Shown here: positions 40,493-49,681 of the stretch, piece after piece | How the letters are laid out: every line of letters starts with the position of its first letter | How positions within the stretch are numbered: position 1 is the stretch's first letter | The notes under the pieces: generated by a model | Told to the model about the DNA's origin: nothing | Seen by the model: the letters and a program-made list of their open reading frames with translations, nothing else | The model's database searches: none | Assembly (NCBI RefSeq): GCF_001444425.1 | Contig: NZ_CP013189.1 | Span: forward strand, 2,914,001-2,978,000 | DNA length: 64,000 nt | Reading direction: 5' to 3' | DNA from: Pseudohongiella spirulinae | GTDB taxonomy: Bacteria; Pseudomonadota; Gammaproteobacteria; Pseudomonadales; Pseudohongiellaceae | Translations under genes and position numbers: made by a program

Positions 40493-40966
40493 ATGAGCCA
40501 TCAGCAAAGCTTTGAGAACGCCGCCCATGTGCTGGATGAACTGATCAGCTTTCATGAGCACCTGTCGGAATTCTATGGTGAGCTGGCGGCACAGGCCGAT
40601 AACGCCTTTGCCAGAATGCTGCTGGAATTTCTGACCAGTCGGGAAAAAAAGCTGGCTGACACACTGGAGCGCTATGAAGAGAATGCGCCCTACAAAGTAT
40701 TAAAAACCTGGATTCAGATCCCCTTCCCCTCAGACCCGGATGAATTTCTGGGCAAACTGGCCGAAGATGCAAATGCCGCGATGGATGCCTTACAGGTCTA
40801 TGAGATGGGGCAACGCGCTGATGACTATGTGGCCAGCCTGCTCGCCCATCTGGTGGAGCGCTGTGATATCGACGATGTCAAAGCCCTGTTTGCAGACCTG
40901 CAAAAAGGTGAGCGCGATGAAAACATCGCGCTCAGCAAGGCTTATAATTCATTGCGGGAGATGTGA
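40493..40966 (+). CDS. Predicted four-helix-bundle protein downstream of cbpM
   Basis: 157 residues, almost entirely helical by eye: HVLDELISFHEHLSEFYGEL, LLEFLTSREKKLADTLERYEE, EFLGKLAEDANAAMDALQVYE and ALFADLQKGERDENIALSK. Regular Glu/His positions (H21, E23, H23-type spacing in SFHEHLSEFY, and E/H near LLAHLVERCD) recall ferritin-like or rubrerythrin-like bundles, but a complete ExxH pair set is not clear. It is 6 bp after cbpM with CAGGAG, so it is the third gene of that operon. Function unknown. Confidence 0.7.
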   Translation: MSHQQSFENAAHVLDELISFHEHLSEFYGELAAQADNAFARMLLEFLTSREKKLADTLERYEENAPYKVLKTWIQIPFPSDPDEFLGKLAEDANAAMDALQVYEMGQRADDYVASLLAHLVERCDIDDVKALFADLQKGERDENIALSKAYNSLREM

Positions 40967-40992
40967 CGCACCCGGCACAGGGCCCAACCCCC

Positions 40993-41991
40993 TCACTCTG
41001 CCTGCGCCGCTTCCTCCAGCCGTGCCCCGGCCAGAATGCCCGGCATGGCGTAGTTGCCTTCGTGGCAGGCGTATTCATAAATACCCTCACTCTGCTTCAT
41101 TTCGAGCTCTCCGGTCCAGGGCTCCAGATACAGATCCGGGTCATCAATGGTGAACTTGTAGTTCAGTACGTTTTCACGACTGATCCGGAAACGTTCTGTA
41201 ATCGTCGCGTTCTCGGACGTATAACCGCCGCCTCTTGATACCTGCAGTGGATTAAAACCTCGGGTAACAACCACCAGCTCATCGCCTTCGTAATAACCGA
41301 TGGAGTTGCCATGCCATTTTGGAAGCATGTTCTCGGAAAACTCGGAGTCAATGGCCACGATGCGGGCATCATTAACCATTTCAGCCATAATCACCACGTG
41401 CGTGGGTGACTGCACAATCTGCATATTGTTGTTGTACAGCGATGGCGTAAACGGGATGACACTGGAGAAACTGATCAGGCAACGCTCAGACAGCGGAAAT
41501 CCCTCCGGACCTGCATTTCTTTCGATATGATCATAACTCATACGGGCCCGCTGCTCATTGCGCTTGGCACGGCCGTCTTCACGCCACGGTATGCGACCAT
41601 CTTCGGGGTAAATGATGAATGACGTTCGCAGCTCGCCGTCGACGCTGCCCAGACCATCACGGATATCAATCCAGAAGCTGTTGTAGGCGCCCACATTATC
41701 AGGGCCGGGCGCTTCCGCACCGGTGGCTTCCAGCGCTGCCGCCCATTGTTCAAAGTTGGGCACCAGCTCGGCCATACGCTCTGGTGTTATCACCAACGCC
41801 CCTTCAAAGACCGGAGAACGCTCCATGCCGGTGCGGGAGGAGTAGTCCCACATGCCCTGCACATCGGGCACACCCCAGGAAGTCCGCGGAACTTCAAAGT
41901 CGTTGGCACTGCTCAGACTCGCAGCCACTAAAGCCGAGCCACAAATGGCTGCATGCAGGAATTTACGATGGGTCTGGGTCAACAAGGTCAT
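40993..41991 (-). CDS. Secreted protein of unknown function
   Basis: 332 residues with an N-terminal export signal (FLHAAICGSALVAASLSSA). The mature part begins TSWGVPDVQGMWDYSSRTGMERSP and contains ITPERMAELVPNFEQWAAALE, PLSERCLISFSSVIPF, NMQIVQSPTHVVIMAEMVNDAR, ENMLPKWHGNSIGYYEGDELVV and a TERFRIS segment. I know this only as a family of hypothetical exported proteins common in marine gammaproteobacteria; I cannot name a domain. Two Cys (in SERCLIS and YACHEG) may form a bond. Next gene on the same strand upstream is a radical SAM enzyme. Confidence 0.7.
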   Translation of the reverse strand: MTLLTQTHRKFLHAAICGSALVAASLSSANDFEVPRTSWGVPDVQGMWDYSSRTGMERSPVFEGALVITPERMAELVPNFEQWAAALEATGAEAPGPDNVGAYNSFWIDIRDGLGSVDGELRTSFIIYPEDGRIPWREDGRAKRNEQRARMSYDHIERNAGPEGFPLSERCLISFSSVIPFTPSLYNNNMQIVQSPTHVVIMAEMVNDARIVAIDSEFSENMLPKWHGNSIGYYEGDELVVVTRGFNPLQVSRGGGYTSENATITERFRISRENVLNYKFTIDDPDLYLEPWTGELEMKQSEGIYEYACHEGNYAMPGILAGARLEEAAQAE

Positions 41992-42084
41992 ACGGTCTGC
42001 CTCTGCTTATTTTGATTGTTCTTGGAGTATAGCCGTCCGGAGCGGGCTGACAATAGGCCAAATTACCTATTATGAATGGATTCA

Positions 42085-43047
42085 TCAACCCGGCGCGCTG
42101 CAACTCGCTCCAAACCGGTAACAACTGAAGCAGCGCGGATGACGCAACATGATGCGGGTGTCCATGCTCTCGCGCAGGGTGGCGCCCAGATCGTAGTCTG
42201 GATCATCATCCACCAGGGTGCAGGCGTAGACGCGCACGCCGCGGTCGGTGTTGATCAGCATGCGGGTGTAGGTACACATAAAGTGCGCGCGGCTGTCGCG
42301 GGTGGGGTATTTCTCCATGCAGTTTTCCGTGACTTCCGGGCTGCCATCTTCGGAGCCGGGAGTGCCCAGATCGGGGAAGGAGGTAAACAGCAGACTGTCT
42401 GGAATGCCGTGCGCCCGGAATATCACCCGGAACTGCTCTTCGACGGACTGAGGGTCCTCACCCGGATCGGTCTGGCGGGCAATCGAGACCTTGAAACCGC
42501 TTTCGTGCATCCAGCGGATACAGTCCAGCGACTCGGCAAAACTGCCCTCGCCACGACCGGCATCATGCCGGACCGCATCGGGGTAATCCAGACTGACACG
42601 AAAATGAATGGGGTGCGGGTTGTCCAGCAGCGGCAGTATCTGATGTTTACGCTGCATCACCACGCGGGTGCCGTTAGTTAACACGAAGCAGGGTCTGTGC
42701 TGGCTGGCGTAATCCAGAATGCTGACGAATTCCCTGATGACAAAGGGTTCGCCGCCGGTAAAAGAGAACTGCTGCACACCCATATCCACCGCTTCCTGGA
42801 AAAACGGCTTGAGCAAATCCAGTGTCATGGCAGGAATGCGCGTGTCGCCGGGTTTGGAGCCTTCCAGGCAGAATGGGCAGGCCAGGTTGCAGGCGGTGCC
42901 GGTGTGTATCCACAGCTCTTTCAGCGCATCGGCATCGATAAAACCACGCGGATCGCCGCCGCGGGTATGGGTCCAGCTATCCTGGTGGCGCGGTGACAGC
43001 AGGTTCACGGCAGGTATTTTACTCGGCCGGGTACTTACAACAGTCAT
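42085..43047 (-). CDS. Radical SAM enzyme with Cys-rich (SPASM-like) C-terminus
   Basis: 320 residues. SAM cluster motif CNLACPFC (Cys53, 57, 60) follows LWIHTGTA; FTGGEPF is the SAM-binding GGE motif. The C-terminal quarter has seven further Cys (NCMEK, FMCTY, YACTLV, RCFSCYRFGASCS), enough for one or two auxiliary clusters as in SPASM/twitch enzymes that modify peptides or cofactors. I cannot assign a substrate; no RiPP precursor is seen beside it. It lies between the secreted unknown protein and a potassium channel, all on the minus strand. Confidence 0.82.
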   Translation of the reverse strand: MTVVSTRPSKIPAVNLLSPRHQDSWTHTRGGDPRGFIDADALKELWIHTGTACNLACPFCLEGSKPGDTRIPAMTLDLLKPFFQEAVDMGVQQFSFTGGEPFVIREFVSILDYASQHRPCFVLTNGTRVVMQRKHQILPLLDNPHPIHFRVSLDYPDAVRHDAGRGEGSFAESLDCIRWMHESGFKVSIARQTDPGEDPQSVEEQFRVIFRAHGIPDSLLFTSFPDLGTPGSEDGSPEVTENCMEKYPTRDSRAHFMCTYTRMLINTDRGVRVYACTLVDDDPDYDLGATLRESMDTRIMLRHPRCFSCYRFGASCSAPG

Positions 43048-43070
43048 AAAAAATCTCTGTGTCTTCGAGT

Positions 43071-43868
43071 TTAGTCTTCTAAATTCTGCAATTCATCAAG
43101 CTCTTCTTTGCGTCTCTGGAAGGCGTCACTGAAAGCGGCCGCCAGAACGCCGGTTGGCATGGCTATCAGGCCGATGCCAGCAATCGCCGTAATGCCGGCA
43201 AAAAATTTCCCCAGCGCCGTCACCGGTGTGACATCGCCATATCCCACAGTTGTCAGCGTGGCAATACTCCACCACAACGCGCGGGGAATACTGCCAAATG
43301 CCTCTGGCTGATTGTCCGCTTCCACCAGGTAAAGCAGGGACGCTGAACCTACCAGCAACATACCAGCAGCTCCCAGGCTCAACATTAATTCATAACGCCG
43401 CTCCCTGACCGCCGCCAGCACCGCGTTAATGGCTTCGCTGAACCGCCCCAAACGCGCCAGACGCAACAGGCGCAGCAGTCTGAAAAAGCGCAGCATGAAG
43501 GCATTGCTGGCACCGATGGTCAACAAAAACGGCAGCAAAGCCAAAAGATCAATGATCGCCCAGAAACTGACACAGTACCTTAACCGGCCAAGCAGCCCTT
43601 GATAGCGTTCTTCCTCACCAGCCGCGTAGACCCGCGCCAGATACTCCGTAAAAAAACATACAAACAGAACCAGTTCGATGACAAAAAAAATGCCGGAAAA
43701 TCGCTCGGTGAGTGTCGGTTCCGTATCAAGCACTGCCGACATGGCTCCGATCAATATCAGAATACTGACTACGATATTGGTGGGTGACATGCCCTGTTCG
43801 GGCCATGCTTCCGGCGTCAGATGCCTGTGCAGAATACTTCTTATACTGTTGGGCGGAGCGGTGCTCAT
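43071..43868 (-). CDS. Voltage-gated potassium channel-like protein
   Basis: 265 residues, six-TM channel: voltage-sensor-like S4 with regularly spaced Arg ([17 protein letters not shown]), then S5, the pore with selectivity filter TVGYGDVTP, and S6 ([22 protein letters not shown]). Ends in an acidic helical tail. Likely K+ selective. Shares a 4-bp overlap with the DUF188 gene upstream, so they are one operon. Confidence 0.9.
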   Translation of the reverse strand: MSTAPPNSIRSILHRHLTPEAWPEQGMSPTNIVVSILILIGAMSAVLDTEPTLTERFSGIFFVIELVLFVCFFTEYLARVYAAGEEERYQGLLGRLRYCVSFWAIIDLLALLPFLLTIGASNAFMLRFFRLLRLLRLARLGRFSEAINAVLAAVRERRYELMLSLGAAGMLLVGSASLLYLVEADNQPEAFGSIPRALWWSIATLTTVGYGDVTPVTALGKFFAGITAIAGIGLIAMPTGVLAAAFSDAFQRRKEELDELQNLED

Positions 43869-44326
43869 GACCTGATCTCCAGCGCCGATCGGGTCAGAAT
43901 CCTGTCCAGTGCGTTAGCAAAATTCATACGATCCGTCTGATTCAGTGGTGCCGCGCCGCCGCTCTGAATGCCAGAGCTGCGCATGGTTTCCATAAAATCA
44001 CGCATGTTCAAGCGCGATTTTATATTGTTTGCAGTATACAGTTCGCCGCGCACACTCAGCGCCTGCGCGCCTTTAGTGATGACCTCATCGGCCAGGGGAA
44101 TATCACTGGTAATGACCAGGTCGCCCGCTTCCACGCGTGCCGCAATCAGATTGTCAGCTACATCAAAACCGCTTTCCACCCGGATGGCTGTCACGTGCTT
44201 TGATGGCGGTATGGACAGACCGTGATTGGACACCAGACAGGTTGGCGTGGCAGTGCGCTCCGCGGCGCGAAACAGGATTTCCCTGATCACCACGGGACAG
44301 GCATCAGCGTCCACCCATATTTTCAC
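43865..44326 (-). CDS. DUF188 (YaiI/YqxD) family protein
   Basis: 153 residues from a GTG at 44326 (preceded by GAGGAC). Family blocks: [20 protein letters not shown] with Asp residues of a PIN-like site, [46 protein letters not shown], and FANALDRIL. Function of YaiI is unknown. It starts the small operon with the potassium channel. Confidence 0.93.
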   Translation of the reverse strand: MKIWVDADACPVVIREILFRAAERTATPTCLVSNHGLSIPPSKHVTAIRVESGFDVADNLIAARVEAGDLVITSDIPLADEVITKGAQALSVRGELYTANNIKSRLNMRDFMETMRSSGIQSGGAAPLNQTDRMNFANALDRILTRSALEIRS

Positions 44327-44409
44327 AATTAGTCCTCTTGTGTTTTTTTTGCATATGAAGTGATGCCAAGATAGCAGAATTCCGGCGCGCTGGCATGAAC
44401 TGAGATGAG

Positions 44410-45942
44410 TTGCTCCACGTAGAAAAACCATCTGAACTGCACACCAAAAGGAGTCTGCTTATCAACAGCCCGAATTCAGAAAGCTCTGCAACCAGCCTGG
44501 TATGGTTTCGTCAGGATCTGCGCTTGAGCGACAATCCGGCCCTTCAGGCGGCCTGTCAGCAAGGTCATATCATACCGGTTTACATTCTTGATGATGTCCA
44601 TGCCGCAGACTGGCGGATGGGCGGCGCCAGCCGCTGGTGGTTACATCACTCGCTGCAGACCCTGTCCGATTCTTTGAATCATAAATTGCTGGTTCTGTCA
44701 GGTGATGCCCTGGAGATTCTGCCGGTTCTGGCCAGACAGCTGGGCGTGGCTCAGGTAGTCTGGAACCGCTGCTATGAGCCCTGGCGTATTAAACGCGACA
44801 GTCAACTCAAAACCGCCCTGCAGGATCAGGGCATCACAGTACGCAGTTTCAATGCCTCACTGCTTTGGGAGCCCTGGCAGGTCCTGAAAGAAGACAACAC
44901 ACCCTATAAAGTATTTACCCCCTTTTATCGCAAGGGCTGCAAGCGGGCGGGGGAACCACCGCAGCCATCGGGTAAACCGGCGAGCATGAATTGCCGGACG
45001 CTCCCCGACGAAGAGTTCCTCGGCCACAGATTGGCTGATCTGCAAGGCCCGGATGGTATCGCGGCACTCTCGCTGTTGCCGAGCATTCCCTGGGATAGCA
45101 CAATGCGTGAGACCTGGCAGCCCGGGGAAGACGCTGCGCAGACCAGGCTGTCGGAATTTCTGGAGACTGGGCTGGATGACTACAAAGAGGGGCGGAATTT
45201 CCCTGCGCGCCCCAATGTTTCACGCCTGTCTCCCTATTTGCATTTTGGTGAGATTTCTCCACGTCAGGTCTGGCATCAGGCCTGCGCCAGTGCGCTGGCG
45301 CAAAATCAGGACAAACAGCTGGATACCTTTCTCAGCGAGCTGGGCTGGCGGGAGTTTTCCTACTCACTGCTGTATCACAACCCTGATTTACCCGAACAGC
45401 CGATTCAGCAAAAATTTGCCAACTTCCCGTGGCAGCAGGATAAAGAGGCCTTAAGGGCCTGGCAACGGGGACAGACCGGTTACCCGCTGGTTGATGCCGG
45501 CATGCGGGAGTTGTGGCAGACCGGTTACATGCATAACCGGGTGCGGATGGTGGTGGGTTCGTTTCTGGTTAAAAATCTGCGCCAGCATTGGCACCACGGC
45601 GAAGCCTGGTTCTGGGACTGCCTGGTCGACGCCGATCTGGCCAGCAACAGCACCAGCTGGCAGTGGATTGCCGGCTGCGGAGCCGATGCAGCACCGTACT
45701 TCAGGGTTTTCAATCCGGTCACGCAAAGTGAGAAGTTTGACCGGCAAGCGGAATACATCCGGCGCTTTGTGCCGGAACTGGCAACACTGCCTGACAAATA
45801 CATCCACGCACCCTTTGCAGCACCTGCCAACGTGCTGCAGCAGGCCGGTATAGTGCTCGGCCGGGACTACCCTGAACCTGTTGTCGACCTGAAAACTTCG
45901 CGCGAAGACGCGCTGGCGGCCTTTAAGTCACTGTCTGCTTGA
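44410..45942 (+). CDS. phrB: Deoxyribodipyrimidine photolyase PhrB
   Basis: Light-driven repair of cyclobutane pyrimidine dimers. The core starts [16 protein letters not shown] (antenna domain) and has the FAD-binding region [35 protein letters not shown]-type [72 protein letters not shown]. Length 510 from TTG 44410; the protein proper begins 20-29 residues in. A good AAGGAG at 44448-44453 is seven bases before an in-frame ATC (44461), which might be the true, unusual start. Near-convergent with the NarL-type regulator gene. Confidence 0.94.
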   Translation: MLHVEKPSELHTKRSLLINSPNSESSATSLVWFRQDLRLSDNPALQAACQQGHIIPVYILDDVHAADWRMGGASRWWLHHSLQTLSDSLNHKLLVLSGDALEILPVLARQLGVAQVVWNRCYEPWRIKRDSQLKTALQDQGITVRSFNASLLWEPWQVLKEDNTPYKVFTPFYRKGCKRAGEPPQPSGKPASMNCRTLPDEEFLGHRLADLQGPDGIAALSLLPSIPWDSTMRETWQPGEDAAQTRLSEFLETGLDDYKEGRNFPARPNVSRLSPYLHFGEISPRQVWHQACASALAQNQDKQLDTFLSELGWREFSYSLLYHNPDLPEQPIQQKFANFPWQQDKEALRAWQRGQTGYPLVDAGMRELWQTGYMHNRVRMVVGSFLVKNLRQHWHHGEAWFWDCLVDADLASNSTSWQWIAGCGADAAPYFRVFNPVTQSEKFDRQAEYIRRFVPELATLPDKYIHAPFAAPANVLQQAGIVLGRDYPEPVVDLKTSREDALAAFKSLSA

Positions 45943-45951
45943 GATAGAGGT

Positions 45952-46608
45952 CTAAAGCAGGCCGAGATTGATGGCACGCAAAACAGCCTGTGTACGGTCA
46001 CGCACACCCAGCTTTTCCAGGATGGAGGACACCTGGTTTTTCACGGTACCTTCGGATTTGTGAATGGTGCGGGAGATTTCGCGGTTACTGAAGCCACCCG
46101 CCATCAGACGCAGAACTTCAATTTCTTTTTCACTCAGCGTATCGGGCTCAATGGAGTTATCAAAGCGCGGTTCCATGGAGGAAAGTCCTTTGAGAATCCG
46201 CTCAGTGATAGCCGGCTGCACCAGCGTCCGGCCCGCATGAACGGTTTCAATCGCATCCACCAGACTGCCTAGAGAAACATCTTTGAGCAGATAGCCCTTG
46301 GCGCCGGCCTGAATACCTTCCAGCACCAACTGGCTGTCATCAAAGGTTGTCAGGATAATACTGGGCACTGAGCAACCCGCCTCGCTCATAGCCTTTAATG
46401 CATCGATACCGGTCATTTTGGGCATGCGTATATCGATCAGCAAGACATCCGGCTTGTACTCCCGAATACCATCGAGAACCTGACTGCCGTCTTCGACCTG
46501 TCCGACCACCTCGATGCGCTCGCTCAACTCCAGCAAACTGCAAATGCCCAGACGGACCAGGTTCTGGTCTTCGGCAATCATGACCCGAATTTTTGTCTCA
46601 TCAGTCAT
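45952..46608 (-). CDS. NarL/FixJ-type response regulator
   Basis: 218 residues. Receiver domain: MIAEDQNLVRLG acidic pocket, phospho-Asp in LLIDIRMPKMTG (about Asp59), Thr in IILTTFDD, Lys in LLKDVS. Helix-turn-helix of the LuxR type: LSEKEIEVLRLMAGGFSNREISRTIHKSEGTVKNQVSSILEKLGV. No histidine kinase is adjacent, so it is an orphan here. Targets unknown. Confidence 0.92.
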   Translation of the reverse strand: MTDETKIRVMIAEDQNLVRLGICSLLELSERIEVVGQVEDGSQVLDGIREYKPDVLLIDIRMPKMTGIDALKAMSEAGCSVPSIILTTFDDSQLVLEGIQAGAKGYLLKDVSLGSLVDAIETVHAGRTLVQPAITERILKGLSSMEPRFDNSIEPDTLSEKEIEVLRLMAGGFSNREISRTIHKSEGTVKNQVSSILEKLGVRDRTQAVLRAINLGLL

Positions 46609-46715
46609 GCAAAGTCCTGTTAAGCATGTTTCTGTTGCCGCCCATTATGACACCTGAAGGTGACCAAGGCATAGGCCTGAAGTCATACCCGTTCGCATGG
46701 CTTATGGCACTGCCA

Positions 46716-46744
46716 TTGCACTGCGCCTGGTTGCAGCATACAGT
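46716..46744 (+). promoter_or_regulatory. Putative promoter of the membrane protein gene at 46772
   Basis: TTGCAC (46716-46721), 17 bp, TACAGT (46739-46744), about 28 bp before the ATG, and GGGAGG seven bases before that ATG. Confidence 0.5.
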
Positions 46745-46771
46745 TAACTCCGGACGCCGGGAGGCAATATT

Positions 46772-47536
46772 ATGGTGATAATTCATCAAAGCGCTTTTTA
46801 TCTGCATGTGCTGGCAGGTGCTGCCGGATTGCTGCTGTTCTGGATACCCGTCTTTGCACGCAAGGGCTCTCTGAATCACCGACGAGTCGGGCGATGGTTT
46901 GCGGGCATCATGTACACAGTTGGCTTTTCGGGGCTTGTCATGGCCTCGCTGGACCTGCTCGCTCCCCTGATTACCCATCCGGCATCGGTGGAACTGAGCA
47001 CAGAACAACTGAACCAGCGTATCAGCACCATACGCGATACCGCTCTTTTCCTCTGGTCACTCAGTGTGCTGGTCATCACCACCACTCGACATGGCTGGTT
47101 GACGATCAACTGTAAAGAGCAGCGCGACGTTTTAAGGCGCCCGGCACATGTGTTGCTGTGTACGGCGCTGCTGATGGTCGGTATCACGCTGATAGCCCTG
47201 GGCGCGATCAGGGCTGATCCGCTGCTACTGATATTTGGTGCACTGGAAACCTGGCTGGGTGGTGGATTCCTGCATTACATCTTCAAAAAGCAGCTGAGCT
47301 TTCCCAAAGAGTGGTGGACAGAGCATCTGGGCGCTCTGATTGGCTCAGGTATCGGTGCTTACACGGCTTTCTTTGTATTTGGTGGCTCCAATCTGTTCGA
47401 GCCATGGCTGAATAACAGCTTCAGTGGTCTGAGTGTTGTTTTGTGGGTAGCACCGGGCGTGATAGGCGGTATTGCCATCGGCTGGCAAACGGCCCACTAC
47501 CGGCGCAAATTCACCGCTAGGTCACCTTCTTCCTGA
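46772..47536 (+). CDS. Multi-spanning membrane protein (DUF2306-like)
   Basis: 254 residues with about seven hydrophobic segments. The N-terminal SAFYLHVLAGAAGLLLFWIPVFARKGSLNHRRVGRWFAGIM resembles the DUF2306 family: a TM helix with His, a Lys-Gly-x-x-H-RR loop, then a second TM. Conserved His residues could bind heme, but that is guesswork. Overlaps the convergent kynU stop by about 20 bp. No assigned function. Confidence 0.72.
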   Translation: MVIIHQSAFYLHVLAGAAGLLLFWIPVFARKGSLNHRRVGRWFAGIMYTVGFSGLVMASLDLLAPLITHPASVELSTEQLNQRISTIRDTALFLWSLSVLVITTTRHGWLTINCKEQRDVLRRPAHVLLCTALLMVGITLIALGAIRADPLLLIFGALETWLGGGFLHYIFKKQLSFPKEWWTEHLGALIGSGIGAYTAFFVFGGSNLFEPWLNNSFSGLSVVLWVAPGVIGGIAIGWQTAHYRRKFTARSPSS

Positions 47537-48752
47537 GCTGAAACTGTGACTGCCTGTACATGCCAGTGCAGACAATATCTTCCAGTACATCGACACTGCG
47601 CTCAACATCCTGATATCTGAGATAGAGAGGACTGAAACCGAAACGCACAATATCCGGGGCGCGAAAGTCCCCGATAATGCCACGGGCGATCAGCGCCTGG
47701 CTGATGGCCCATGCATCAGGATGACGCCAGGCCAGCTGCGAGCCTCGATACTCATGTTCAATCGGAGATATCAGCTGCAGGTCAGCAAGGGCAGGACGTG
47801 CCCGGACCTGTCTGATAAACAAATCAGTCAGCGCCAGCGACTTGCTGCGCAACACTGAAAGATCTATGCCCCGGAATACATCCAGGGCGGCTTCCAGCAC
47901 GCTCATGGACAGCACTGCTGGTGTTCCGCTCAGAAACTGCTGCATACCCGCGGCTGGCGCATAATGCGTGTCGAAATCAAACGGCGCCCGGTGTCCCATC
48001 CAGCCACTCAAAGGCTGCTGCAAACCAGCCTGATGTCGTTTTGCAGCATAAATAAATGCCGGCGCGCCGGGGCCGCCATTGAGATATTTGTAGCCACAGC
48101 CAACGGCAAAATCTGCCCGACAGTCATCCAGCATCACCGGCATGGCACCGGCACTATGAGCCAGATCCCAGATCACCAGTGCTCCCAGCTGATGTGCCAT
48201 TGCCGTCAAATGCTGCATGTCGTTCACATACCCGGTACGGAAATCCACATGCGACATCAGCAGCACCGCAACGTCATCGCCCAGCGCCGACTCCAGTTCG
48301 GTGTCAGCGCACAACTGCAGTCGGCATTGCTGCTCACCCAGCAGGGCCTGAAGCCCCTGCACCGTGTAAAGGTCAGTCGGAAAATTGCTGACAGTCGACA
48401 GCACAGTGCGACGGCCGGCTCTGAGTTTTAGCGCTGCGCTGACGATCTTGAACAGGTTGACAGAAATAGAGTCACAGCAGATGACCTGGCCGGGTGCCGC
48501 ACCGATCAGTGGCGCAATTTTTTCGCCACAGCGTGTCGGCAGATCGATCCAGCCATGGCTGTTCCAGCTTTTGATCAGATCCTGTCCCCACTGCTGCTCA
48601 ACCACCTCGCGAGCTCTTTGCCTGGCTTGCCGGGTCAGGCAGCCCAGTGAGTTGCCGTCCAGATAAACCCCCTGTTCCGGCAGCAGAAAATCATCACGTT
48701 TAGCGGCCAGCGGATCTTCCGCATCCAGTTGTTGCGCAGTGGGCGTGTTCAT
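47517..48752 (-). CDS. kynU: Kynureninase KynU
   Basis: PLP enzyme that cleaves kynurenine to anthranilate and alanine (or 3-hydroxykynurenine to 3-hydroxyanthranilate). 411 residues: VYLDGNSLGCLTRQAR, DSISVNLFKIVSAAL, STVSNFPTDLYTVQGL, VDFRTGYVNDM, WDLAHSAGAMPV, and the PLP lysine in CGYKYLNGGPGAPAF. Overlaps the next gene by 4 bp (ATGA) downstream of an alpha/beta hydrolase that may provide its substrate. Anthranilate from it could feed the trpDC enzymes encoded in this window. Confidence 0.95.
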   Translation of the reverse strand: MNTPTAQQLDAEDPLAAKRDDFLLPEQGVYLDGNSLGCLTRQARQRAREVVEQQWGQDLIKSWNSHGWIDLPTRCGEKIAPLIGAAPGQVICCDSISVNLFKIVSAALKLRAGRRTVLSTVSNFPTDLYTVQGLQALLGEQQCRLQLCADTELESALGDDVAVLLMSHVDFRTGYVNDMQHLTAMAHQLGALVIWDLAHSAGAMPVMLDDCRADFAVGCGYKYLNGGPGAPAFIYAAKRHQAGLQQPLSGWMGHRAPFDFDTHYAPAAGMQQFLSGTPAVLSMSVLEAALDVFRGIDLSVLRSKSLALTDLFIRQVRARPALADLQLISPIEHEYRGSQLAWRHPDAWAISQALIARGIIGDFRAPDIVRFGFSPLYLRYQDVERSVDVLEDIVCTGMYRQSQFQLRKKVT

Positions 48753-49621
48753 TGACTCAAGGCGTTCCGGACCATCTGCACAAAAAGATTAAATGCCGGC
48801 GTGCCCGGATGTACCCAGTCGAAATGACCTGCGCCAGGCTGAATCAGTGTACTGATTCCTGCAACCTGTGCCTGCGAGAGCGGCACTATGGCGTCAGCAT
48901 CACCGGCCAGTAGCAAAGTGCGCGGATGCAGTCTCTGCTGCACCGGATTGGCAGCCCGCCATTCGTCGGCCTGTTCTTCTGGCTGACTGCCCATAAATTG
49001 GCTGGTGGCGGTCTGGCAGCTGTTGCTGCCTGCTGCGTATTCGATAACATCGGTAATGGCTGCCAGTCCGATAACGGCTTTAAAGGGCTGGTCACCGGCC
49101 GCGAGCAAAGCGAGATGGCCACCAGCGGAATGCCCTGCCAGAACTACCCGGCTGGCATCCACTCCAAAAGCAGACAGATCGTCGATAGCCAACAGGCCCG
49201 CCCTGATGTCCTGCAAGGTGCCAGGCCAACCGCCCCCCTGATCACCTGTGCGCCGATACTCCAGTGACCACACCGCAAACCCCTGTTGCGCCAATGCCGT
49301 GCTGAGCGCATGTGTGTGCCCAATATCGTAGGCATTCAGCCAGCAGCCGCCATGAATGAATACCACGAGTGGCGCATCGTCTGCAGCAGACGTCGCCGGC
49401 AACCACAACTCCCCGAACTGCAATGCATCATCACCATAGGCAATCTGCCGGGCGGGGCGTGAGGCAGACAGGGACTGGACCTGGGCAAAGGTGACATCAG
49501 CCGCTACCCGCGGGTAGGAAATTTCTGTAGTATTGCCGGATTGTGCCGATACCACTGAGGTCATCAACAGTTGCAACAGCATCATTGATGACATGAATTT
49601 TTTCGTGAAGCGCACTGTCAA
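48749..49621 (-). CDS. Exported alpha/beta hydrolase, candidate kynurenine formamidase
   Basis: About 290 residues. Signal peptide with basic n-region (TVRFTKKFMSSMMLLQLLMTSVVSA) and a mature alpha/beta hydrolase: oxyanion motif VVFIHGGCWLNAYDIGHT, nucleophile GHSAGGHLAL, Asp in LAGDADAIVPLS, His in GAGHFDWVHP. The HGGxW/GHSAGGH pattern and ATGA overlap with kynU fit arylformamidase (AFMID type), which opens N-formylkynurenine. An export signal on such an enzyme is odd, because the pathway is cytoplasmic. The start (TTG 49621, GTG 49615 or ATG 49594) is unsettled. Confidence 0.72.
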   Translation of the reverse strand: MTVRFTKKFMSSMMLLQLLMTSVVSAQSGNTTEISYPRVAADVTFAQVQSLSASRPARQIAYGDDALQFGELWLPATSAADDAPLVVFIHGGCWLNAYDIGHTHALSTALAQQGFAVWSLEYRRTGDQGGGWPGTLQDIRAGLLAIDDLSAFGVDASRVVLAGHSAGGHLALLAAGDQPFKAVIGLAAITDVIEYAAGSNSCQTATSQFMGSQPEEQADEWRAANPVQQRLHPRTLLLAGDADAIVPLSQAQVAGISTLIQPGAGHFDWVHPGTPAFNLFVQMVRNALSQ

Positions 49622-49681
49622 ACCCGCACGTCCTGATAGTTTTTGAACTATAACATAACAACAACGCAACAGGTTCGATAC

